Below are positions 1-5,139 of a stretch of 5,139 nucleotides of DNA, piece after piece (position 1 is the first letter of the stretch; each line of letters opens with the position of its first letter). The notes below the pieces were generated by a model. That model saw nothing but the letters and a program-made list of their open reading frames with translations. It was not told the DNA's origin and did not search any database. A program made the translations under genes and the position numbers. Source of the stretch: Hymenobacter sp. (GTDB lineage: Bacteria; Bacteroidota; Bacteroidia; Cytophagales; Hymenobacteraceae); contig JANYFQ010000112.1 in the NCBI GenBank assembly GCA_025362615.1, forward strand, positions 1 through 5,139. Direction: 5' to 3'.

Positions 1-1104
1 CTCGCCGAAACCCATTTGCTGCACCGCTGCGGCCGAGTCGCCGCCGCCGATGAGGGAGTACGCGCCGGCCGCCGTGGCCGTGGCAATGGCTTGGGCCACG
101 GCGCGGGTGCCGGCGGCAAAGTTGTTCATCTCGAACACGCCCATCGGCCCGTTCCAGAGGATGGTTTTGGAGGCGGCAATGATGTCGGCGAAGGCCGTGC
201 GGGCTTGCGGGCCGAGGTCGAGGCCCATCCAGCCGGCTTCAATGTGCTGGTTGTTGGCGGTTTTGGTGGCTGCGTCGTTGGCAAATTTATCGGCTATTAC
301 CGAGTCGGCGGGCAGCAGCAGGTTCACACCTTTGGCTTGGGCCATTGCGATGAGCTGCCGGGCCAGTTCTACCTTGTCGGCTTCGAGCAGCGAGCTGCCC
401 ACGGTGCCGCCCTGGGCCACGGCGAAGGTGTAGGCCATACCGCCGCCGATGAGTAAGTTGTCCACCTTATCGAGCAGCTTTTCGATGAGCAGGATTTTGT
501 CGGAAATCTTGGCCCCGCCCATGATGGCCGTAAACGGCCGTTCGGGGTGGTCGAGTACCCGCTGAGCGTTGTCGAGTTCGGCCTGCATGAGGTAGCCGGC
601 CACGCGGTCGGCGGGCGCGAAGTCGCTGGCCATCACGGTCGTGGAGGCGTGGGCGCGGTGCGCGGTGCCGAAGGCATCGTTCACGTACACGTCGCCGAAG
701 CCGGCCAGGGTTTTGGCGAAAGCCGGGTCGCCTGCCTCTTCTTCTTTGTGAAAGCGCAGGTTATCAAGCAACAACACCTGGCCGGGTTGCAAGGCGGCGG
801 CCATTTCGGCGGCTTTGGGTTCGAGCACATCGCCGCCGAATTGCACTTCGCGGCCGTATTCCTCGGTGAGGCGCGACACCAGCGCGGCCAGCGAAAACTT
901 TTTTTCGTAGCCGCCTTTGGGCCGGCCCAGGTGCGAGAGCAGCACCACGGAGCCGCCGTCGGCCAGAATTTTCTGGACGGTGCGCGTGGCCGCCCGGATG
1001 CGGGTGTCGTCGGTGATGTGCAGCGCGGCATCGAGCGGCACGTTGAAATCGACGCGCACCACGGCGCGGCGGTGGGCAAAATTGGTTTGGTCGAGCGTGT
1101 TCAT
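1..1104 (-). CDS. pgk: Phosphoglycerate kinase, C-terminus cut by window edge
   Basis: Cytoplasmic glycolytic enzyme that moves a phosphate between 1,3-bisphosphoglycerate and ADP, giving 3-phosphoglycerate and ATP. The minus-strand frame is open from the ATG at 1104-1102 to the left edge, 368 codons, starting MNTLDQTNF. Family motifs appear in order: RVDFNVP at residues 17-23, the substrate-binding HLGRPKG at 58-64, LRFHKEEE at 116-123, [14 protein letters not shown] at 142-155, the hinge/nucleotide region GGAKISDK at 196-203, WNGPMGVFE at 317-325 and the phosphate-loop GGGDSAAAV at 353-361. Bacterial PGKs are about 390-400 residues, so roughly 25-30 C-terminal residues are missing only because the window ends. 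The start fits the usual family distance to RVDFNVP. There is no Shine-Dalgarno site, as is usual in Bacteroidota. It is transcribed divergently from the ligase gene at 1225. No frameshift or missing catalytic residue was seen; Asp114 stands where many homologues have Glu before NLRF. Confidence 0.97.
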   Translation of the reverse strand, partial: MNTLDQTNFAHRRAVVRVDFNVPLDAALHITDDTRIRAATRTVQKILADGGSVVLLSHLGRPKGGYEKKFSLAALVSRLTEEYGREVQFGGDVLEPKAAEMAAALQPGQVLLLDNLRFHKEEEAGDPAFAKTLAGFGDVYVNDAFGTAHRAHASTTVMASDFAPADRVAGYLMQAELDNAQRVLDHPERPFTAIMGGAKISDKILLIEKLLDKVDNLLIGGGMAYTFAVAQGGTVGSSLLEADKVELARQLIAMAQAKGVNLLLPADSVIADKFANDAATKTANNQHIEAGWMGLDLGPQARTAFADIIAASKTILWNGPMGVFEMNNFAAGTRAVAQAIATATAAGAYSLIGGGDSAAAVQQMGFGE

Positions 1105-1114
1105 GGGGTTGTAA

Positions 1115-1133
1115 CGCGGGTTTTCAACCCGCG
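1115..1133. repeat. Perfect 8-bp hairpin next to the pgk start
   Basis: The arms CGCGGGTT (1115-1122) and AACCCGCG (1126-1133) pair perfectly around a 3-base loop. The hairpin ends 10 bases before the pgk ATG, so it would lie in the pgk mRNA leader if transcription starts near 1172. It has no T-tract, so it does not look like an intrinsic terminator. It may be a leader structure affecting translation, or one copy of a dispersed REP-like palindrome. One copy cannot distinguish these. Confidence 0.6.
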
Positions 1134-1176
1134 CGTAAGGGGGAAAAGCAGCGGCCACGCGGCCCGATTGCGCCGG

Positions 1177-1184
1177 TAAAGTTA
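1177..1184 (-). promoter_or_regulatory. Candidate promoter -7 box for pgk
   Basis: On the minus strand this reads TAACTTTA, one base from the TAnnTTTG consensus, with the same CCCC in front as its mirror copy at 1209. It would start transcription near 1172 and give a pgk leader of about 65-70 bases that contains the 1115-1133 hairpin. No clear -33 element was found. Confidence 0.45.
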
Positions 1185-1208
1185 GGGGTATGCCCAACGA
1201 ATGCCCCC

Positions 1209-1216
1209 TAACTTTG
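1209..1216 (+). promoter_or_regulatory. Promoter -7 box for the tandem ligase gene
   Basis: TAACTTTG matches the Bacteroidota primary sigma factor -7 consensus TAnnTTTG at every defined base. It ends 8 bases before the ATG at 1225, so the transcript would have a leader of only a few bases, or none. I see no convincing -33 TTG at the usual 17-23 base spacing; the nearest similar triplet is TTA at 1182-1184, with a 24-base spacer. This box also argues against translation from the in-frame ATG at 1201, which lies upstream of it. Confidence 0.6.
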
Positions 1217-1224
1217 CCCTCCTT

Positions 1225-3957
1225 ATGAAAATCGGTATTTTTTTCGGTGGCACCTCGCGCGAGCGCGAAATTTCCTTCGCCGGGGGCCGCACGGTGTTCG
1301 ACAACCTCGACAAAACGCTGTTTGAGCCGGTGCCGGTGTTCGTCGATAGCCTCGGCCACTTCATTCTGCTTGACTGGCAGCACATTTACAAGGGCACCAT
1401 CCGCGATTTTTACCCGCCCGCGTCGGTGCTGCTGCCCGGCCAGCACAACTGGCAGGTCTATATTGAAAGCCTGAACGAGCTGACCGACGAGCAGCAAGCC
1501 GCCGCCATTGCCGCCGTCGGTCGCCGCATTTTGGTGGAAGAACTGCCTGATTTGATGGATTTTGCCTTTCTGGCCCTGCACGGGCCAGGTGGCGAGGACG
1601 GCAGCATCCAGGGAATGCTCGAATGGCTGGGCATTCCGTACTCGGGCTCGGGCATTTTGCCCTCGGCCATCGGCATTGACAAGGTGGCCCAGAAGCGGCT
1701 GATGCAGGTGGCGGGGCTGGCTACGCCGAAGTTTCGGGTGGTAACGGCTGATGAGCTAGATAAGTACGGCTTGCTGGCTGAGCTGGTAGCGGAGTTGGGC
1801 CTGCCGCTGGTGTTCAAAGCACCGCACCAGGGCAGTAGCCTGGGTATCAGTATTGTACGTGAAGCCGACGATGCCCGGTTTCAAGCCGCTGCCGACCGGG
1901 CATTGTTCCGCCGCCGCCTGTTGCAAACCGATTGGGTGGCAATGGACGAGGACACCCGTCACGCCTGGATTCGTCAGGTTTCCGATGTTCGTGAGGGCAT
2001 TGGGCTACCCGTGACGGCCGTAAGTTACTCGGAGCCAATGGGAATGCGCATGGATGCACCGTATCAGGACATTGCCCACCCCGCCACGCTGTTGCACGAA
2101 ATGGGCAGCCACGCCCTGATGGTGGGCGGCACCATCACCCTGCAAAGCACCACCGGCGAAACCCAAGTCCTTGTCGAGCAGTTTATTGCCGGCCGCGAGT
2201 TCTCCTGCATCGTCGTCGAAGATGAAAACGGCCAGCCGCTGGCACTGCCGCCCACCGAAATTGTGAAAGGCGACGAGCTGTTCGACTACCGCTCCAAATA
2301 CCTGCCCGGCCTGGCCCGCAAGGTCACGCCCATTGACTTGCCGGAGGCTGATATTGAGCGCATCCGGCAGCAGTGCGAGCAGATGTTCCGCACGTTTGGG
2401 TTTGAAGTTTACGCCCGGCTCGATGGGTTCATTCAGGCCGACGGCACTATTTTTCTGAACGACCCGAACACCACGTCGGGGATGTTGCCGGCTTCGTTCT
2501 TCTTCCATCAAGCAGCCGAGATTGGGCTGAACCCCAGCCAGTTCCTGACTTACATCATCCGCACGTCGCTGGCGGCGCGGCGGCGCAACGGGATGCGGCC
2601 GGTGCAATTGGCGCGGCTGCTCGAAGCGCTTGATTACGCCGTGCAAGCCCGGCAAAAGGCCACCGACGCACGCATCCGCGTGGCCGTGATAATGGGCGGG
2701 TATTCGTCCGAGCGGCACATTTCGGTGGAGAGCGGGCGCAATATTTTCGAGAAACTCAGCTCGTCGGCCAAATACGCGCCGGTGCCGCTGTTTCTGGCCG
2801 GCAACGCCGCCGATTTCCGCCTCTACGAGCTGCCCATCAACGTGATGCTCAAGGACAACGCCGACGACATTCGGGAGAAGATTGAGCACGCCGAGGCCGG
2901 GCACGGCCCGCACCCCATCCTGGCCAAAATCCAGGCCGAGGCCCGTGCCATTACCACCAAATACGCCGGGCAGGGCCTGGCCCAACCCCGCCGCGTGGCC
3001 CTGGCCGAGCTGCCCCAACTGGCTGATGAAGTGTTTATTGCCCTGCACGGCCGCCCCGGCGAAGACGGGGCCCTGCAAGCCGAACTCGACCGCCTGGGCC
3101 TGCCCTACAACGGCTCTGGCGTGGCCAGCAGCCAAATCACCATCAACAAGTACGAAACCAACCGCCGCCTGCGCGAAGCCGGCCTGCGCGTGGCCGACCA
3201 CCTGATGGTTAATAAAACCGACTGGCAGGCTGATAACCAGCAGTTTTACGCCGCCCTCGAAGCCCAGTTTCCGTACCCGTTCATCGCCAAGCCTGCCGAC
3301 GACGGCTGCTCATCGGCCGTCAAGAAGCTGAAAAACCGGGCCGAACTGGCGGCCTTTTGCGCCCTCATGTTCCGGGCCGACGAAGCCCTGCTGCCCGGCC
3401 CGGCCGCCGTGCTCAACCTCAGCTTCAAAGAAGAATTTCCGCAAAAAGCCAGCTTCCTGGTCGAAACGCTGATAAGCGCCGACGGGGCCGCCCACTTCCT
3501 GGAAGTAACTGGCGGATTATTAACCCGCTACGCCCCCGATGGCACGCTTGCCATTGAGGTCTTTGAGGCCAGCGAAGCCCTGGCCACCGGCGAAGTTCTC
3601 AGCCTGGAGGAGAAGTTTCTGGCCGGCGAAGGCCAGAACATCACCCCCGCCCGCTACGCCCCCGAGCCCGCCGAACGGCAGCGCATCAGCCAGGAAGTCA
3701 AGCAGGTACTGTACCGCGTGGCCGAAGTGCTGCACGTCGAGGGCTACGCCCGCATTGATGCCTTCGTGCGCGTCCGGGCCGGCGGGACCGTCGAGGTCAT
3801 CGTCATCGAAGTAAACTCGCTGCCCGGTATGACGCCCGCCACCTGCATTTTCCACCAAACCGCGCTCGCCGGCTACACGCCCTACCAGTTCGTGGACAGT
3901 ATTTTAGAATTCGGCAAAGCGCGGCGGGAAAAGGGACTGTTGGAGGTTGAGGGCTGA
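1225..3957 (+). CDS. Tandem D-alanine--D-alanine ligase-like protein, two ATP-grasp units
   Basis: A 910-residue cytoplasmic protein with two complete DdlA/VanA-type ligase units (family length about 310-370), joined by a linker at about 450-482. The family makes ATP-dependent D-Ala-D-Ala for peptidoglycan precursors. Unit A (1-450) has FGGTSRERE at 7-15, HGPGGEDG at 119-126, Lys153, Lys198 with QGSSLG at 202-207, VEQF at 317-320, GREF at 323-326, KY at 358-359, ARLD at 397-400 and NDPNTTSGM at 412-420. Unit B (483-905) has GGYSSERH at 491-498, HGRPGEDG at 608-615, Lys642, Lys689 with DGCSSA at 693-698, KF at 797-798, ARID at 842-845 and EVNSLPGMT at 862-870. By motif alignment to E. coli DdlB, A keeps the Glu15/Ser150/Tyr216 equivalents (13, 204, 359) but has Asp413 for Glu270. 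B has Cys695 and Phe798 for Ser150 and Tyr216. A also carries about 80 extra residues between 208 and 316. Start 1225 gives the usual family N-terminus MKIGIFFGG; the ATG at 1201 would add eight atypical residues and precedes the likely promoter. Fold assignment is firm; which unit is active, and on what substrate, is unknown. Confidence 0.93.
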   Translation: MKIGIFFGGTSREREISFAGGRTVFDNLDKTLFEPVPVFVDSLGHFILLDWQHIYKGTIRDFYPPASVLLPGQHNWQVYIESLNELTDEQQAAAIAAVGRRILVEELPDLMDFAFLALHGPGGEDGSIQGMLEWLGIPYSGSGILPSAIGIDKVAQKRLMQVAGLATPKFRVVTADELDKYGLLAELVAELGLPLVFKAPHQGSSLGISIVREADDARFQAAADRALFRRRLLQTDWVAMDEDTRHAWIRQVSDVREGIGLPVTAVSYSEPMGMRMDAPYQDIAHPATLLHEMGSHALMVGGTITLQSTTGETQVLVEQFIAGREFSCIVVEDENGQPLALPPTEIVKGDELFDYRSKYLPGLARKVTPIDLPEADIERIRQQCEQMFRTFGFEVYARLDGFIQADGTIFLNDPNTTSGMLPASFFFHQAAEIGLNPSQFLTYIIRTSLAARRRNGMRPVQLARLLEALDYAVQARQKATDARIRVAVIMGGYSSERHISVESGRNIFEKLSSSAKYAPVPLFLAGNAADFRLYELPINVMLKDNADDIREKIEHAEAGHGPHPILAKIQAEARAITTKYAGQGLAQPRRVALAELPQLADEVFIALHGRPGEDGALQAELDRLGLPYNGSGVASSQITINKYETNRRLREAGLRVADHLMVNKTDWQADNQQFYAALEAQFPYPFIAKPADDGCSSAVKKLKNRAELAAFCALMFRADEALLPGPAAVLNLSFKEEFPQKASFLVETLISADGAAHFLEVTGGLLTRYAPDGTLAIEVFEASEALATGEVLSLEEKFLAGEGQNITPARYAPEPAERQRISQEVKQVLYRVAEVLHVEGYARIDAFVRVRAGGTVEVIVIEVNSLPGMTPATCIFHQTALAGYTPYQFVDSILEFGKARREKGLLEVEG

Positions 3958-3974
3958 ATTTTTGAATTGGTTTT

Positions 3975-4008
3975 TTGGGTCTTTGCACGCCGGTCACTTT
4001 CACATTTG
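3975..4008 (+). promoter_or_regulatory. Possible promoter before the PASTA gene
   Basis: CACATTTG at 4001-4008 differs from the Bacteroidota -7 consensus TAnnTTTG at one defined base. A TTG at 3975-3977 lies 23 bases upstream, at the outer limit of the usual -33 spacing. Transcription would start near 4013, giving a leader of about 58 bases. The 113-base gap after the ligase stop, with no clear terminator, leaves cotranscription with the ligase equally possible. Confidence 0.3.
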
Positions 4009-4036
4009 CGCCGGAACGCACCCCACAACGGCCCAA

Positions 4037-4068
4037 CAATTCAGCAATCAAACAATTAAACAATTAAA
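4037..4068 (+). repeat. Four tandem A-rich octamers before the PASTA start codon
   Basis: The unit CAATTAAA occurs exactly at 4053-4060 and 4061-4068. It is preceded by CAATCAAA (one change, 4045-4052) and CAATTCAG (two changes, 4037-4044). Only AA separates the array from the ATG at 4071. The stretch is strikingly AT-rich for this DNA and has no Shine-Dalgarno site. It probably acts as an unstructured, A-rich ribosome-loading region, which is known to favour initiation in Bacteroidota. The repeat itself could gain or lose units by slippage. Confidence 0.65.
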
Positions 4069-4070
4069 AA

Positions 4071-4832
4071 ATGGCTTTCCTGAAATCCGATACGCCTTTC
4101 GATGTAGTCAAACACTTCGCCCTCATCCTGGTGTGCGTAGCGGTGTTGCTGCTGGGGTTTTTCTACATCTACCTGCCCATCAGCACGCACCACGGCGAAA
4201 CCATCACCGTGCCCAAGGTGACGGGCATGAGCCTGGCGCAGCTCGAAGACTATTTGAACGAGCGCAAGCTGGCGTATTTCGTCGATGATTCGAGTTACAA
4301 CCCGGCCAGCCGGCCCTTCACGGTGCTGACTCAGGACCCCGCACCCGGCGAAAAAGTGAAGGAGGGCCGCAAAATTTACATTCAGGTGGCGATGAAAAAT
4401 CCGCCCGTCATCAAGATGCCCAAGCTGACGGACGGCTCCGTCAAAAACGCCCAGCTTATTCTGGCCAGCTACGATTTGGTGGTCGGCCAGCTCCAGCTCG
4501 TGCCCGACCTGGCCTCCGGGGCCGTGCTCAAGCAGTTGGTGAACGGCAAGGAAATCCGCCCCGGCGACCCCATCGCCAAAGGCACCCGGGTCGATTTGGT
4601 GGTCGGCGACGGGCAGGGCAACCAGGAGTTTGCCGTGCCCAACCTCGTCAATATGCCCGCCGACGAAGCCAAAACCCTGCTCGTGGGCCAGGGCCTGCAA
4701 GTGGGCGAAGTGTTCGAGCAGCCCGCCGAAGCGGGCCAGACCGCCGGCACCGTGGTGCGCCAGCGCCCCGTGCCCGGCCCCGATGCCACCATCCGCACCG
4801 GGCAGCTCGTGGACGTGTGGGTGGCGCAGTAG
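4071..4832 (+). CDS. Membrane-anchored protein with three PASTA domains
   Basis: A 253-residue protein with a short cytoplasmic N-terminus, one transmembrane helix at about 15-36 (VVKHFALIL into VAVLLLGFFYIYLP) and a periplasmic part with three PASTA repeats at about 44-107, 113-179 and 185-252. Each repeat shows the family pattern: a VP or MP start (VPKVTGMS at 47, MPKLTDGS at 116, VPNLVNMP at 189), a middle helix, then a P-G turn and a closing strand (YIQVA, VDLVV, VDVWV). PASTA domains are known from Ser/Thr kinases and penicillin-binding proteins, where they often bind or sense peptidoglycan. Here there is no kinase or transpeptidase domain, so only a structural or sensing role can be proposed. 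Small PASTA proteins of this kind are, to my knowledge, commonly found near ddl in Bacteroidota, which fits the ligase 113 bases upstream. The start is set by the helix position and the A-rich leader. Confidence 0.9.
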   Translation: MAFLKSDTPFDVVKHFALILVCVAVLLLGFFYIYLPISTHHGETITVPKVTGMSLAQLEDYLNERKLAYFVDDSSYNPASRPFTVLTQDPAPGEKVKEGRKIYIQVAMKNPPVIKMPKLTDGSVKNAQLILASYDLVVGQLQLVPDLASGAVLKQLVNGKEIRPGDPIAKGTRVDLVVGDGQGNQEFAVPNLVNMPADEAKTLLVGQGLQVGEVFEQPAEAGQTAGTVVRQRPVPGPDATIRTGQLVDVWVAQ

Positions 4833-4866
4833 GGGCCGCGCACCAACGGCGGGCCGGGGCTGGTTG

Positions 4867-4887
4867 CGGCCGGCGCAACGCCGGCTG
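4867..4887 (+). other. GC-rich hairpin after the PASTA gene, possible weak terminator
   Basis: The arms GCCGGCG (4869-4875) and CGCCGGC (4879-4885) pair perfectly around loop CAA; a G-U and a C-G pair can extend the stem to 4867-4887. A smaller stem, CACCG/CGGTG, follows at 4892-4904. There is no T-tract right after, and only a short TTTT near 4920, so intrinsic termination is uncertain. The rest of 4833-4993 holds no gene I can support. Confidence 0.4.
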
Positions 4888-4993
4888 GCGGCACCGCCCC
4901 GGTGGGGGCAGAAGCTGCGTTTTGCGTAAGTTCTAACCCAGAAAAGACCACCCCAAACCCTTCAGAACACGCAATCCTGATTTCATAACCCCC

Positions 4994-5139
4994 GTGTTCT
5001 TCGTCCTCTCCAAGCTCCTCGATTTCCTCCTCTCGCCGCTGCTCTGGGTGCTGCTGCTGTTGGCTTTGGCCTGGCGCACGGCCCCGGCCGGCCGCCCGCG
5101 CCGCTGGCTGGGCGCGGGGCTGGCCCTCGTGGCCGCGCT
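4994..5139 (+). CDS. N-terminus of a membrane protein, probably YdcF/ElyC-like (DUF218)
   Basis: Forty-eight codons plus two bases are visible before the right edge. From a GTG start the protein begins M(V)FFVLSKLLDFLLSPLLW, has a hydrophobic helix to about residue 26, an Arg/Pro-rich turn (RTAPAGRPRR, 28-37), then a second hydrophobic stretch that runs off the window. This start, with the LSKLL...LLSPL pattern and two closely spaced helices, resembles YdcF/ElyC-type proteins, inner-membrane proteins of the DUF218 family linked in E. coli to envelope biogenesis. The catalytic-like DUF218 domain would lie beyond the edge, so the family is a recognition call. GTG is chosen because there is no in-frame ATG between the stop at 4934-4936 and this codon, and it places the helix at the N-terminus. 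An envelope role would fit its neighbours. Confidence 0.65.
   Translation, partial: MFFVLSKLLDFLLSPLLWVLLLLALAWRTAPAGRPRRWLGAGLALVAA

Larger units (their letters stand above)
1175..1218. repeat. Inverted repeat at the pgk/ligase divergent promoters
   Basis: AAAGTTAGGGG at 1178-1188 is the exact reverse complement of CCCCTAACTTT at 1205-1215, separated by 16 bases. One T/G mismatch followed by two more pairs extends the arms to 1175-1188 and 1205-1218 (13 of 14 match). Each arm read outward gives a Bacteroidota-type -7 box, so the symmetry may simply be two back-to-back promoters. A dimeric regulator site that controls both genes is the alternative. Confidence 0.65.

Noticed and set aside
547..1179. 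A 210-codon plus-strand open frame opposite pgk
   Set aside because: It overlaps the pgk coding strand, which shows all PGK motifs, and its Gly/His/Val-rich translation resembles no family.
1201..1224. Upstream in-frame ATG adding MPPNFALL to the ligase
   Set aside because: The added residues are coded by the arm of the inverted repeat that contains the likely -7 box, and they are not typical of the family N-terminus, which begins with the MKIGIFFGG at 1225.
1217..1224. CCCTCCTT, which reads AAGGAGGG (a perfect Shine-Dalgarno) on the minus strand
   Set aside because: No minus-strand start codon with a credible gene lies at the right distance, the pgk start is over 100 bases away, and Bacteroidota rarely use such sites. 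It is most likely chance.
2005..3201. A 398-codon open frame on the minus strand inside the tandem ligase
   Set aside because: It lies wholly antisense to a gene with clear family motifs. Its translation is a Gly/Ala/His/Gln-rich mixture with no recognisable domain, as expected from the complement of GC-biased codons.
3958..3985. T-rich stretch after the ligase stop as an intrinsic terminator
   Set aside because: There are runs of five and six T, but no GC-rich stem precedes them, so the defining hairpin is missing.
4056..4700. A 214-codon minus-strand frame opposite the PASTA gene
   Set aside because: It is antisense to the motif-supported PASTA protein and has no recognisable features.
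1..5139. CRISPR array, tRNA/rRNA gene, insertion sequence or phage gene
   Set aside because: No regularly spaced repeats, cloverleaf or rRNA-like stretches, transposase motifs or terminal inverted repeats were seen on either strand.

Overview
The window looks like chromosomal DNA from a high-GC member of the Bacteroidota, most likely the Hymenobacter/Cytophagales area. This is inferred from the protein sequences, from Bacteroidota-type -7 promoter boxes (TAnnTTTG), from the lack of Shine-Dalgarno sites, and from A-rich leaders in otherwise GC-rich DNA. I could not run a database search, so the genus is a guess.

Layout, left to right. Positions 1-1104 (minus strand) hold most of phosphoglycerate kinase (pgk); its C-terminus runs off the left edge. 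Positions 1105-1224 are a divergent intergenic region with a tight hairpin next to the pgk start and a perfect 11-bp inverted repeat. The arms of that repeat are two outward-facing -7 boxes, one for each flanking gene. Positions 1225-3957 (plus) encode a 910-residue protein made of two D-alanine--D-alanine ligase (ATP-grasp) units in tandem. Positions 3958-4070 are a spacer with a possible promoter and an A-rich array of 8-bp units that ends at the next start codon. Positions 4071-4832 (plus) encode a small membrane-anchored protein with three PASTA domains. Positions 4833-4993 hold GC-rich hairpins and no convincing gene. From 4994 to the right edge is the N-terminus of a membrane protein that resembles the YdcF/ElyC (DUF218) family.

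The three plus-strand genes share an envelope/peptidoglycan theme: a ligase of the family that makes the D-Ala-D-Ala end of the muropeptide, a periplasmic PASTA protein of a type that often binds or senses peptidoglycan, and a possible ElyC-like envelope factor. pgk is central glycolysis and is transcribed away from them.

The most interesting item is the tandem ligase. Its two halves appear to have different active sites. The N-terminal half keeps the standard Glu/Ser/Tyr substrate-site residues but has Asp for a metal-binding Glu and a large insertion. The C-terminal half keeps the metal residues but has Cys and Phe where the family has Ser and Tyr. The Tyr-to-Phe change is the one known to move D-Ala ligases toward D-Ala-D-lactate synthesis.
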